Origin: Coprinopsis marcescibilis
Taxonomy: Eukaryota > Basidiomycota > Agaricomycetes > Agaricales > Psathyrellaceae
DNA length: 64,000 nt
Direction: 5' to 3'
NCBI GenBank assembly: GCA_004369085.1
Contig: ML210265.1
Span: 1-64,000 of the forward strand
In this document: piece after piece, positions 1-14,132 of the stretch
How positions within the stretch are numbered: position 1 is the first letter of the stretch
Layout: every line of letters begins with the position of its first letter
Position numbers and translations under genes: made by a program
The notes under the pieces: model-generated
Seen by the model: the letters and a program-made list of their open reading frames with translations, nothing else
Told to the model about the DNA's origin: nothing
Databases searched by the model: none

Positions 1-2325
1 CATTGCTTGGAAAGACCGCCTTTGGACTAATAGGGTTTTCTATTTATTTCTAGGTAGCACCTAGCTTCTACACCACTTTCCCTGAAGCTTTATATTTATT
101 TTCTTGATAATTAAAGTTTGTTTATATGCACACTCGCAGAAGGCAACACTAGACCTCGTACCAACGACGTGCTCTGGCTGACAAGGTCACGATTTCGTCG
201 CTGCCAATTTGCCCGACGAACTCGTGACTTGAAAAATATATTATTCAGATTCCGCATTTGGAACATCAAGCAACTCCTGGGGTCCCTTGGTCGGCATCAC
301 TGCCGCAGAGTGATTGCATCATTTTTCGTAGCGTGGCAATTAGGACGTCCATAGGTTTATGACGTGAGTACCTTATTTCATTCTTTTACTTAAATCATTG
401 CACCTCCGGCAAACCAAACATCCTGCTTAATTTCAGAGTAACCGGGAGTTTCAAGATCGGTGTATCAGCGGGAAGAATTCAATAACCCAACTTTGAGCTC
501 GCCGGAATTGATGTTTGTGTGCTGACAGCTGAACAAAGGTAGGTCTTCAAGAATCATCACATTTGTCGTCGCGTTCCTCGGAGTTTGCAAACCTTGAATC
601 CGACGGGAAGGGGGGTTCTGTTCGACTTTTCTTGTCGTCCTACTCATAGCTTCGTTGATATCCCGGATACACCTTCTGGGTAATTAACTACTTACCGGAG
701 TGACGACTGATTCCACGTGCACATGGTGTTAGGCTTTAGAATCACTGAACGCATTGGCTTATCATTCACGAATTCTCCGGTTGTCCCAAAAATGCATCCC
801 GACGCGCTTTGCGGGGATATCAATGATAACTTGTCAGTGACCTCACACAATTCTGCTTTAAAGATGCTGAAACAACTCAAATTTGGTGACATAGTAGTCC
901 TTGTTATGGAACTGCTACGCTCACAGTCAGGGGGATGTACCAGAAGCCATCCAGATTGCTCTAGCATGAATCCCGGACGGAGCCTATTGATCTGTTCTGG
1001 GCAGCGAAATCGCATGTTCAGGTTCCCAAAATGTGATAGTCTTCGATTCGCCGTATCTGTCGGTAAGTAGCTGATTAGTATATTAAACAGATCTCTAGAT
1101 AAGTTCCCGGCTCGGATTTACTGAGATCTTAGAGCAATTGAGCCAGTTTCACTTCCTAGGCTTATCACGGTAGCCTTTGCGGGGAGATGCTAAAAATAGA
1201 ATTCGGTGAACCAAATACTGCATCACACAACGACCGATGTTCTCCTGCCTCACAGACCGACAGCTGGGATCTGCTTGTCCGTTTCGCTTATAACATCCAT
1301 GTCCTTACTCTGAGTCACTTGGAACTTTGATTTCTGGGATCTTGAGGCCGGATTAAAAGATTAGGCGCTTAAGATTGCGACTCGCCATGGGCCTTTCTGC
1401 AATACGCTTATTAAGTCTATACATTCTGCCAAACCCGGTGAGCGAGCAACATTAAGTCCCGGTATAGACTCGCCACTGACAGCATGTACAGAAGTTCACA
1501 ATTACGCCATCGATTGTTGAGAGACCGGTTGTCTTCTTCCCGTACACCCCGCAGACGAAAGGAACCGCCGACATGTCAGTTCACGGTAAGTTTGGTTTGC
1601 TTCACGGTCGAGCTAAGCAACGATGAGCCGGGAGAAGATTCATTGGCGATGTCCTGGCCTTTGGAATCTCGGGATGTCGTAAACTTCATTTAACTCCCAA
1701 GTCTTGAATCGCGGTCGCCTTCTAAATGATTCATCGCATACACTGACCTCTCTGAATCGATCTCATTTAGAACTCACATATCCCCAGAACGTATGTTCTA
1801 CCCCTCTTAGGCCCGCCCCCCTAAAAGGAGGAGATGGCATCGGAAATAGCCCGCAGATGACGGAAAAGGTAGATTTATCTCAATTTGCGACAAGTGTTAC
1901 AGATTCGTCCGAAGAAGAGGGATCAGACCGACTTGGACCAGACGTTGGTTGTGCCTGTCGCCACGATCTTGACATCCAAAAGTGCATCTCATCGCACGCA
2001 GCTTGGTCATGGGTTGGAGAAGAAGCGCTCGACATCAGTCATAGCATGTCTGTACCCGTATGGCACTTTCCTATTTCAACTGTTGAGCTGGCTCGAGCCG
2101 AAGATCTGTGACAACGATAACATTTGCATCTAGGAACAAGGTCAGGAATCGCCTTCGCCAGCTCCAAGAGCACATAATTACCGGCATATATCCTGCAATC
2201 ACGTAAGTTTGGGCGCCAACTGTCGATCCGTCATGCTACTGTGGTAACATAGTCCTGCTACAGTCCATGATATCTGCGGTAAGAATCTTGGGTAGTTTGT
2301 ATATCATGATGTTTATCAATCCTAG
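1..2325. other. Left edge, no confident gene
   Basis: I see no recognisable product in this stretch. Short open frames exist. The most coding-like is an exon-like block at about 723-1061 (+) that begins with ATG and ends at a GTAAGT donor, but it resembles nothing I know and has no clear continuation. Another open block at 1704-2111 (+) is acidic and serine-rich. It could be an upstream exon of the serine-rich gene to its right, but I could not join it in phase. Confidence 0.3.
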
Positions 2326-4302
2326 GAGGCTTACCAGGCCGTTCCCGCAACAAATGTAATGAAGCCGAGTGACCATGGGACCATGATAGGGCATCCTATC
2401 ACATCCTCAAACCCCGCCCGGTCCCCGAACACACCCAGTCTGATGCAGGTGAGTGTAAACAAGCTTTCAACATCATCAAAAGGCCTCATTTAGGCTGGAA
2501 TAGAACCGCCATTCAGCCCCACCTTTCCCTCCCGACAAGGCTCATTTCTCATCAGAGCAGTCGCACGAGGAATGGGAACAGGTGATATCTTGGAAAGGTT
2601 GGAGAAGGGTGCACATCTGACATGTATAGCAGTCGGTTTTACAGATGATTAATCACGACTTTTCAATGGCGCTTGAGCAATCGGCATCACAGGCCCCTAA
2701 CCGACAAAAGGTGAGCTATCAGTGCGCACCGAAAGGCAAGGAGCAAAAGCTCACATGTTGATTGCGTCATCATCACAGGACACAAGGCCGAAATCATACT
2801 CACACTCACAATCGTACTCGTCTAGACTCTTCGAATTGGAGCTCTCTCCGATCTTTGAGGATATTCAGGTCTTCAATAGTAACAACGCCTTCATAGTTCC
2901 AGCGGATGAGGACTCTCAAGACCCTCTACCTCCCGATCGAGCGTTTGGCAGCAATCAGAATCTCCCTCTTTCATCAGAAGATTCGGAATCTAGTTATGGT
3001 GAGCTTATCGAAGAAAAGGTAAGCAAAACTATACCATGCAGTTGTTGGGGGCGACTGCAATGTCCTGGAAGCGCATTCGAAGCAGCTGCGTGTTCATCAA
3101 GGAGAAATGAACGTATTATAGAGACAAATACCTCTTCGATTTGATCGGATGTTTTGGATCCAGCCATTGACAAATATTTTCCAGACATTTGGGTCAACTG
3201 GCTATGACATCGGATTAGAGGACCAGGACGAGTTCGCGCTCCAAGACGATTCGTTGGTGTATGGGAAGGTTGCTAATGAGTCTGATGGTGTCATGGAATG
3301 CATGGACGAGGCCAACAGCAATAGCGGTATGTTATCAGAAAATTCATGCAGCATTGAATTGAACTGATGACTGTAGGCAACGCAGACAACCGAGAGGCTA
3401 TGGAACATCACCTTCAGATACCCTCCCTGATGCTGACCTACCCGACTCCGGAACAAAGCAAGTCAAGCGGGTTTTCTGACTCGCACAACACCTCCGAAGG
3501 GAGGGGAGAAGGCTTTCCTAGAAGTTCCAGTTCGGGTCAGGTGGTTGAGGAGACCACGTACGAAGCACGCAATGGCACTCCCACTTTGTGGTCCAATACA
3601 GTGGAATCTTCTGTGAATACGACTGATGGAAGAGGGCTGGGTGTTTCTATGGACGTTGATGAGCATGGACAAGGCGTGAGGACTAACCAATGGATGGGTA
3701 AAGGCCCCTCTACATTGAATGGGACGAAACAGGGTGGCACTAGGGCTCCTGAGGACAGAACCTCGAGGAAAAGGTGGCCATTAACGTCGATTCGAAGCAA
3801 GAAGAGCAAGGCGTGTGGAGTGTCATCCGGCACTCGTGATCGTGCTTTTACAGAGTCGCTGTGGTCCCGGATATCTGGAACTCTTCTGCGAAGAAAGGAG
3901 AGCCGTTCGAGAGGATCGAGGGCGCAGGAACACACATACCTTGCTGTCAATGAAGCACAGTCGATAAACCTCCGGACACAGCAGGAAAGCGGAGTGGCCA
4001 GTGCGGCTCTTGGTAATTCCTCGAATGGGATCTTTCACAGCGAACGAAACACTGGTACATCAGCCGTTGAGCAGACACGTGTGCTGGGAGAAGCTAGTTC
4101 ATCGGGGGTAGAGTCGCAGGAGCGTCCCAATGGCATGGAAAGCCTTCAGAATAGATTCCAAAGAAGTCTGGCGAGGAGGAAAGCTGGTTTTCGTAGTTCG
4201 GTTGTTGCCCACACATCGTCAAGCAGGAAGAGGTTCAGCGCCCTGTTTCGATCTGGCGACGAGACCCAGGTCGGCTGCAGCATTCCACCTGAGATGACTT
4301 GA
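2326..4302 (+). CDS. Hypothetical serine-rich protein, 5' end uncertain
   Basis: I do not recognise the product. Exons at 2630-2710, 2779-3018, 3185-3326 and 3377-4302 join in one frame with GT-AG borders and end at a TGA at 4300-4302. Two further exon-like blocks, 2326-2448 and 2494-2581, lie upstream with good splice borders, but the second does not join in phase to 2630, so the true start is unresolved. The ATG at 2645 could be the start of a shorter gene. The predicted protein (about 460 aa from 2630 on) is hydrophilic, with no membrane segment. Its first half is acidic and serine-rich. Its last 150 residues are rich in Arg, Ser and Lys, with RRK and SRKR clusters. It is probably disordered, possibly nuclear; that is inference from composition only. 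Confidence 0.4.
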
Positions 4303-4966
4303 ATCGGTCGTCCGAATAAAAGCGAAGGCGTATGGCGCGCGCCCTTTCCTGTGTACCGGTTACCTCGACCTGGCAATACCCTTGGCTACTATCGACAATC
4401 ATTCAAGCACCATCGCCTGTTGATCACTGTACTCTGCGACACCTCCTGGATCCTTGGTATTCGGTTCTAGGCTTGCTGATGTTTTCTTTTTCTGATTATC
4501 GGGCTCACGAAACATGGTCGTTTGGGGTTGGATTGCATGGAGGTTTGGGTTAGGGAGGGGGAACAACCATGACTATGTTTTGTTGCTGATGTTTTGCTTC
4601 TTCTTGGCACGATTACGTTATTCGTTGAAACAAAACAGCGGTATGCCTTTAAGGCCGTCACGTTGAAATGAAATAAATGCAAAATTCCTATGGAGCTCCG
4701 CTGGGCGTCATAAGCGAAAAATGGAGGATTTGAGAGGATGAAGAAACAAAGGTAGAACTGGGGCGAGCCTCTGGGGTGTGTCGGCTGTCTCCGGCTGTTG
4801 ATCGGAGGGTTCGCATGTGCCTTTGGCAGAAATGAAGTCAGACGAAAGCGTACCGTTCAATCGTTTCGCCCAAGCTCATCGACCGTTGTATTGGGTTCGT
4901 CGCCCTCTCTTCCGGTTCCCTATTTATGCTCGAACCCAGTGGGCTCACTCCTCTTGCTTGCCCCCC
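4303..4966. promoter_or_regulatory. Intergenic region with NRAMP promoter
   Basis: No gene is seen. A TATA-like TATTTAT at 4921-4927 lies about 40 nt before the ATG at 4967. It sits downstream of an alternative in-frame ATG at 4832, which favours the 4967 start for the transporter gene. Confidence 0.4.
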
Positions 4967-7568
4967 ATGTTAGGTTACAGCAACACCACTCCCCCTGCTG
5001 GCGAACCCGCTGCACCTCGCAGACCATGGTCTGAGCGATTAAAACAAGCTGGCAAAACAACTTTGCATCACTTAAAAAAGCATACTGGCGTCGGTGCCGT
5101 CTGCGCGGTTGCATACTTCGACCCGTACGTGGCATTTCTTGTTGAGCGGGTTGACGACGTGCTGATTTCTGTTTGTCGAATAGCGGAAATTGGGGCGTAG
5201 ACCTTGCTGCTGGTTCCCAGTTTGGTTATCGGCTTCTTTTCGTGGTACTGCTCGCTGGTATCTTCGCTGTATATCTGCAGGTAGGGCGCACTGATTCCTT
5301 ATCGATAAGACCATCGCTGACGAACTGTGCGTTGTGCACATCGCCAGATCCTGGCCAGTCGTCTGGGATGTGTTACTGGTGTTGGTAGGTATCCCGATCT
5401 TCAGCCGTCTTCTCGCCAAAGCATTCTTCTCTTCGTTCTTAATATTTCCGTGATTTTTGTTCAATTACCGTCATTGTTTGACCGTGGGTTTCCACCCTCT
5501 CCCGTCCGCCCTTGCTGGGCGGTCGACTATTTATAACAACAGGATGCATTAGGCTGTCAGGACCTATATCGCCCATGGAGGTGCATTTACTTAGGCACGC
5601 TTACGGACGCCATCTCCCTTTCTTGGATAACCCTCTTTACCAAAGACACTAACGATGCCTTTTCAGATTTGGCGGGGCACAGTCGCTTGTTATTGTATAA
5701 TCGACCCAAGAACCCTCGCCTCTGGAGATGGCTCGCGCTCTATCCTCTCTATGTGCTTGCCGAAGTCGCGATCATTGCAACAGACTTGGCAGAACTCCTG
5801 GGGTCGGCCATAGCTCTTTGCATGCTTTTCCCCCGCCTTGAATTATGGCACGGTGTCCTCATCACGGCGTTTGACGTCATCATCATTCTGGCCTTCCAGG
5901 ATCCTCTTCGAGGACGCCCTGTTAGGTGGTTTGAAGCCCTTATCGCTGCGATGGTAGGTCCTAACCTGAATTTGCTTAAGACCTCGTGCTCACTCTCGCG
6001 TTTAGGTGGTAGCTGTCCTTGTGTGCATGGTCATTGTCATCGCGAAGCTGGACGTACATTGGGGCGATGCGTTCTTTGGATACGTTCCGTCCAAGTATAT
6101 CTTTCAATCTGGAGGTCTTTACACTTGCGAGTATCCCTTCATTTTGCCAGCACTCTCAGAAACTTACTTTATCTTCCTTCAGCGGTCGGTATTCTTGGCG
6201 CAACCGTCATGCCCCACAGTCTATTCATAGGATCTGCCCTGGCAACCCAGGACCGCATCGAGTTCCGTGAAATGAAGAAGGATGTGTGGTACGACGGTGA
6301 CTCTGACCGCACTTCTTTTGAGGGGGAAGCCTTACCACTCTGGAAGCGTGTGGTGCGAGCCATAAAGAAGAACGTCATGAGCGCGTTCTCCAAGCCTCCC
6401 CCTAGCTTTTACTCCCAAGCGACGAAGCACTCCGAACACGAGAATAACCCCTACGCATTTGTGCGGGCCCACATCTATCACGGAATCATTGACGTCGCGG
6501 GGAGCCTTTTAGGATTCGCGGTCCTTATCAATTCACTGTGAGTTCCGGTTGTTTGTATTCCAACAATCGGAAAGGAAATTAACTAACATTTGTACGTAGC
6601 ATCCTTATCCTTGCCTCTGCGGTGTTCTTTTACGGCGACCAATGGTCTGGAAATGGAGATCCTGCTAGTCTCTTCGATTGTTATGACCTTATCCGGGACC
6701 TTGTAGGCCAAAGTGAGTGTTCTATTTCTTCGCAAATTTCCCCAGCGGTGCTTATCAATCCTGCCTTCTAGGTGCTGCGACATTGTTCGCTGTCTCGCTT
6801 TTGGCATCTGGCCAGGTAAGGTTTACCATCATGTTAGCGTGGATGGCTCTCTAACAAACCGGGTTATCGTCCTTCTAGAGTTCTTCTCTCATTGCCACTG
6901 TTGCCGGTCAAGCTGTTTCCGAAGGGTTCTTGAAGTGGCGTGTTTCTGTAAGCCTTTCCGTTCCCGTCGCGATGAGATGATAACTAAAGCTCCTTTGTCA
7001 GCCCATCGTTCGCCGATTGCTTACCCGACTCCTGGCTATCATTCCTTCGATGACGGTTGCAGTTGTGGTTGGCCGACAAGGAATTGATGCCCTCCTCGTT
7101 GCCTCGCAGGTTGTGCTGTCTGTGGTGCTGCCATTCATCACATTCCCGTTGCTTTACTGCACAGCGAGCAAGGCAATAATGACCGTGAAGCGGCGTAAGG
7201 AGAAGGTCCTGGACTCTTCCTCTTCGAGTGTTGACCTGGGACTTGTGGAAGGAGATTCGTCTGGGATCGTTGCCCCCGTTCTTGATCGAAACGGGAACGA
7301 GAGCGCAATCCAGATCCAACAAAATGGCGACGCAAAAGCTTCTGCCGACTCCGTGGTGAAAATCGCTTCTCCGCCTGGTTCGCCCACGGTGAAAGATTCA
7401 CCTCAAAATGTCCACGTGGGGAGCGTGGAGGGTGCGGACGAATATGAATATGTGGACTATAGCAACAACAAGCTGACGATTGCGATTGGAATTGTGATCT
7501 GGCTAGTTGTTGTGGCGGCGAACGTGTACGTGTTGATTGATTTGGCCATTGGGGCGGGAAGTGGATAG
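4967..7568 (+). CDS. NRAMP-family divalent metal transporter
   Basis: This is a proton-coupled importer of Mn2+/Fe2+ and similar ions in the plasma membrane or endomembranes (SMF/NRAMP family). Ten exons join in frame to 615 aa: 4967-5124, 5184-5280, 5348-5384, 5667-5953, 6006-6126, 6183-6537, 6600-6712, 6772-6815, 6879-6947 and 7002-7568. The family signatures are clear. The metal-binding DPGNWGVDLAAGSQFGYRL of helix 1 is split by intron 1, and the helix-6 motif ATVMPHSLFIGSALATQDR is present. The NRAMP order of hydrophobic segments follows through to a last helix near residue 600. A hydrophilic linker before helix 7 (DVWYDGDSDR region) and a serine-rich loop before the last helix are typical of fungal members. 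Intron 5 (6127-6182) has a GC donor. An in-frame ATG at 4832 would add 45 residues but lies before the TATA-like box. Confidence 0.93.
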
Positions 7569-7962
7569 GTGATTGAGGCAACGGACTGTTGCTGCCGTTG
7601 TTGGCTTTGATGTTTAATGATTCGTGACCGACGGCTATGTACTATATATGAGAGCATGACCAACTTGATGCCTGGTCGCTAGCTTCTACCTCCTGCGATA
7701 CGTTTTTATGACCCTTACTACTAGATATTTGAAGATTGTCTTTCTTGTCTGTAATTGTGTAATTCCGCTAAAGCTTACGAAATATGTTGAGAATAGATAC
7801 ACAAATGACTGTAACGGATCGCCCGTGTCGCGATGAAGGGTTGTGAGCATCTCTGAGGCCTGAGGCCCAGGACCCAAGTGCGCATCAAATTAAGTCGGCA
7901 CTCTCGCCTTTGGCCTGCAGGTACCTTGAGTCTCAGTGGGAAAGGAAAACGTTACCAATATC
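7569..7962. other. Intergenic, NRAMP 3' region
   Basis: Nothing beyond the probable 3' UTR of the transporter and the leader of the first tRNA gene is seen. Confidence 0.4.
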
Positions 7963-8047
7963 TCTTTGTTAGTATATCGGTTAGTACACGCGCCTGTCAT
8001 GGATTTCCATAACGCGCGAAAGCTGTGTTCGACTCCCAGACAGAGAG
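7963..8047 (+). tRNA. tRNA-Asp(GUC), copy 1, slightly decayed
   Basis: The acceptor stem TCTTTGT pairs with ACAGAGA, with G as discriminator. The D arm is GTAT/GTAC. The anticodon stem CGCGC/GCGCG carries loop CTGTCA with anticodon GTC. A 13-nt insert between positions 37 and 38 is read as an intron. The T arm CTGTG TTCGACT CCCAG has one mismatched pair, and the same change breaks the B box (TGTTCGACTCC), so this copy may be weak or a pseudogene. TTTT follows a few nucleotides downstream. Confidence 0.7.
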
Positions 8048-8496
8048 CTTGCGTTGCATTTTGCCCCAACGAAGCAGAGTACCTGGGATCAGGTGTAACT
8101 TTGCGTTATTGTTTTCCACAATTCTGGAGTCTGCGCTACTTTACCTTCGGATTTTTAACGCAGATCGGCCAGTAATTTATGCAATTGCAAATACCAGTTT
8201 TCATGCTCGTAAAGTGATCCGGCCTATTCTAGTTTCTAAATGAGTTTCTTCAAGTTGGCCGGAATTGCGTTGGAAGTCCGTTTGGGCGCAAAGTTTCGTC
8301 GATTGAGTGGGAGGGTGATCATGCTGAAGGGCCTTTCAATTTCCAACTCAGGCCGAGCAAGGTTTGTGTCAGAATATGAATATGGATTTTCTCTGAGCTT
8401 ATGTATGGCTCCTCTGTGAGCTTGAGTCCTATCGCAACTTGTTGCCTCAGTAGGAATGCCGCATGACTTAGTCGTCATGGGTGCAGAACTAACAAG
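8048..8496. other. Spacer between tRNA copies 1 and 2
   Basis: No gene is seen. The spacer shows no obvious similarity to the one between copies 2 and 3, so only the tRNA unit itself is clearly repeated. Confidence 0.35.
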
Positions 8497-8580
8497 TCTT
8501 TGTTAGTATTTCGGTTAGTACACGCGCCTGTCATTACACAACGACCGCGCGAAAGCTGGGTTCGACTCCCAGACAGAGAG
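8497..8580 (+). tRNA. tRNA-Asp(GUC), copy 2, with 12-nt intron
   Basis: This copy has a full cloverleaf: acceptor TCTTTGT/ACAGAGA plus G, D arm GTAT/GTAC, anticodon stem CGCGC/GCGCG with GTC, T arm CTGGG TTCGACT CCCAG, and a perfect B box GGTTCGACTCC. The 12-nt insert TTACACAACGAC follows position 37, the usual place for a eukaryotic tRNA intron. A run of six T about 20 nt downstream can terminate RNA polymerase III. The A-box region differs from copies 1 and 3 by one base (TATTTCGG against TATATCGG). Confidence 0.87.
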
Positions 8581-8786
8581 ATAGCTTTGACCTCAATCTC
8601 CTTTTTTGCAATGGAGCAAAATTCACCAGAGCTCGTGCACAGTGCACTCTGGTTATGACTTTTGGCAAGCTGGGATATGTTCAGATTCGTTTCGAAGCAG
8701 GGAGAATCGCAATACGGAGGGCGTCGCCTTGACCCCATTGGGAAGGGGTCCTTCCACATCTGGCGGTAAAGCTGGACCATAATATA

Positions 8787-8870
8787 TCTTTGTTAGTATA
8801 TCGGTTAGTACACGCGCCTGTCATTACACGACGACCGCGCGAAAGCTGGGTTCGACTCCCAGACAGAGAG
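8787..8870 (+). tRNA. tRNA-Asp(GUC), copy 3, with 12-nt intron
   Basis: The mature part is the same as copy 2 apart from the A-box base. The intron is TTACACGACGAC, one base different from copy 2. The T arm and B box are intact, and TTTT follows about 20 nt downstream. With copy 2 it probably supplies most of the functional tRNA-Asp from this cluster. Confidence 0.87.
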
Positions 8871-9071
8871 TTCAAATGGGTGAAAGCCTGAATTTTGCAC
8901 CTGAATAGAATAACGATTTTTGCACCACACCCCCTACGGTGTATGTACGAGAAGACCGCTGTGCACACAACTTTACAACTAACTTTCTATGAATAGGTTA
9001 TTACAAACTTTGGATTCAAACATGTTGTTACAATGCTCTGGAGACTGGCAGCTGGAATATTGCTAATGGCA

Positions 9072-10652
9072 TTACAGTCTCTGTCTCCCATAGATATCCA
9101 ATGCTGTTCGTCCGTAAGTTTCCCAATCTGCTGGTTTGTTGTCCAGAATTTTTTCGATTCGCTCTTGGATCTCGGGGGTAAGCTTTGGGAGGACTTCGAG
9201 TGCTTTGAGGTTGTCGAGAACTTGCTCTGGTGAGCTGGCTCCAATGATGACCGTCCCTGTGTTGGGGTTGCGGGCTACCCAGGCGAGGGCGAGTGCAGCA
9301 GGGTTGGTGCCGAGTTCTGCAAACGGGAACCAGAGTTCAATAGGCTCCTCGCAAAAGGAGTGACATTAGCAACGTACCTTCAGCCAGTTTCGTCAATTCT
9401 TGCACCTTGCGAATCTTTACCTGACCTTCGGGGGTCTTGAGCTCTTCGACGGTCTTGCTGAAAAATTCGGGGTGATTTTCGAATCGGGAATTGGTCGGGA
9501 TTCCGTTGTTGTACTTTCCAGTGAGGAGGCCTGAGGCGAGGACGCTGAATGCGGTTGTGCTGATGCGGTAGTTTTCGTAGAGGGGCTGGTATTCCTTCTC
9601 GGGGCGTTCGCGGTGGAACATGCTGCGGGGAGGGAGAAGAGGTTAGTTTTGGAGGACTGGGAGGCGGAGAAGAGAGGAAGTTACTTGTGTTGACATTGTT
9701 CAGCGATGGGTGGGATGAGGTTGAGTCTGGTTGCGACGTCTGTGAGCGGGTGGGTGAGATGTCGGCAGTGGGAGGAGATGGTGGACCCTTACGGTATGCT
9801 TCTTCGATGCGGTGCGCAGACCATTCAGAGGTACCCCAGTAGAAAGCCTAGATGACGTGGTTATTACGCGAGGATTATCGGAGATGGATGGGAACAGCTC
9901 ACCCAGCCTTTCTCGATGACGAAATTGAACGCGCGGACGATCTCTTCCATTGGGACTATTTCTGGGTTTCAGCATCTCTGTGACGAATACGGCGCAGTAA
10001 ATGACACATACCGCTGTCATCGTGTCGGTGAGCAAAGATGACGTCAACATAATCCAATTGGAGACGTTCCAAAGATTCCTTAGTTCCCTCAATGATATGC
10101 TTGCGCGAGAGACCGTTGGCGTTTGGTCCTTTCCTAACACCCCAGAAAAGCTTGGTGGTGACGATGATGTCGCTTCGTCGGAAGTTGAGTTCCTTGATCA
10201 CACGTCCACTGCGAGAACAAAGTGCGAAGCGTTGAGTAAACAGGATTGGATTGGGCAAAGGCTATGGCGTACATTTCCAACTCTGATTTGCCGTTCACAT
10301 AGACTTCGGCTGTGTCGAACATGTTGATGCCATTTTCGAAGGCAATCTTCACGATTTCCTGAGTACGAGGGGTAAGGATTCATCCGAGTATCTACCCGTT
10401 GTAGGACGCAGGGTAGGATAGTGGCATGGGTTAGGAGGCGATCGTACCTTTACGGCGTCACCTTTGACGGTACCACCGAGGGTCAGCCCTACATTCCGTT
10501 AGATTATCAGCAATAAGCTCAGGTATCGATAAGTGTAGGATCGTACATCCACCGAGAGAGAACACGGGCACTCGCAGACCGCTCGGACCGAGACGGCGGA
10601 ATGGCATGTTCTTGCGGTCGAATTCCCAGTATTGCTGTTGTTTCTCGGACAT
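9072..10652 (-). CDS. Aldo-keto reductase, Kv-channel beta-subunit type
   Basis: An NADPH-dependent oxidoreductase of the AKR superfamily, closest in pattern to the KCNAB/YghZ-type group; likely cytosolic, substrate unknown. It has several exons on the minus strand: 10547-10652, 10448-10488, 10272-10358, then one from 10208, one from 9955, and two more to a TAA at 9072-9074, about 345 aa. It starts [11 protein letters not shown], then [17 protein letters not shown] and [15 protein letters not shown]. The catalytic Asp and Tyr are in [10 protein letters not shown], the Lys in VTTKLFWG and the His in IFAHRHDD. The cofactor-binding end reads [27 protein letters not shown] element at 10734-10741 (minus strand) lies about 85 nt before the start. 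No channel alpha subunit is nearby, so the enzymatic role is the safer call. Confidence 0.92.
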
Positions 10653-11964
10653 GGTAGGCAGGCTGCAGGGTGTACGGGGTACTAGGTAAGGTAAGAGGGT
10701 GACAAGGAAGAGGAAGGAAAGGAGCGAAGGATTCTTATATACGCGGGACCCCTGGGGGTCACGGTGGGTCACTGTCGCGATCGATGGATGATATCACGAT
10801 GACAAACAATGCATGGCTAATTTTCCGGATCGGCGACAACAACTGTGGGTTCTTTAGGGTGTTTTGGGTAGGACTGTTGGTGCCGGCATAAGATGGATGT
10901 TTGCAGAGAACTCAAATGTGCATGGGTTCTGAGCTGCAGTGTCGCACGGTTAGCCGGCCTTGTACTACTGCTAGGCGACGAGCGAGCAGGTCGTTGCGGT
11001 TGATACATCGCTAGTACCAGTGATAATCGAAGCACTCTGTCGTCAAATCTGAGGGTACCTGTTCGGTTGCCCTTCCGAGATCTACTGCGAATGTTAATCC
11101 GAGCTATTAGTCCCACAGGTTCAACCTAATTACAAGCGTTCAATTTGTCCGTGAGTACTATAACTAACGGAATACAGAAGCGCAGAGCACGTACTGGTGA
11201 AATCGACGATATGGATTTGCCGGTGTCGTGTTTCAGACTTGACACGCAGCTCGCAGCCCCAAAGACAGTCAACTTCAGGTCTATCAGGAGAAACAGTAAC
11301 AAAGTATATTGAACAAAAGTGAGGACGAAGCATGTTATCCGTTAGTGGTTGTAGTTGGGACGGAAGAGGCGGATGGTTGCGTGAATGTCAGCGAGCGTCG
11401 ATAGGCTGTGCTAATAAGAAACCTGCCCCAACTGTTCGGCATCTTCCGATCTAACAGCGAAAGGAGACTTCATTCACTGGACACTACTAAATCTCAGGCC
11501 GCAACTTGAATCTGACTGTCACAGATCACCATAATTCCCTGGCTTAGGAAGGCGTGCGGCTTTGGTCGAAACTCGTTAGATCGAACACGGGAGAGGAATC
11601 TAGAACTGTTGACGAAATTGCTGCAGCCTGAGGATCATATGGACCAGGATCGGGCGATGAACACAGGCAACAGACTTGACCCTGTCGCAGCTGCGTCCTT
11701 CTGGAAATATATGAAAATTACTGAATGCCGTCGATGTTACTTCTTCTCTCCACGTTTTCTAGGCCTCTGTCAACCTTTCCGTCGCAACGAGATTTGGATA
11801 TGATTACAGTGTGAGTACAAGAGGAAAACAACGAAAAGCGAGAATAAATTATCGTCTAGGTCAACCTCAAGACCGCAATACAACATACAACACCTCCAGG
11901 GACTACCTAGATATCTAGAACCACCCGCTCAACACTGAAGCCCATATCTCCTTAATACCACTTA
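10653..11964. other. Intergenic, 1.3 kb
   Basis: This holds the promoter of the aldo-keto reductase and the 3' region of RVB2. Several short open frames occur, none with recognisable content or splice continuation. Confidence 0.35.

Positions 11965-14132
<2,168 letters not shown>

Noticed and set aside
4817..4966. N-terminal extension of the NRAMP frame
   Set aside because: Begins with GTG; the in-frame ATG at 4832 lies upstream of the TATA-like box, and the extension is not like the family.
10817..11333. Open frames between the aldo-keto reductase and RVB2
   Set aside because: Short, no domain, no splice continuation.
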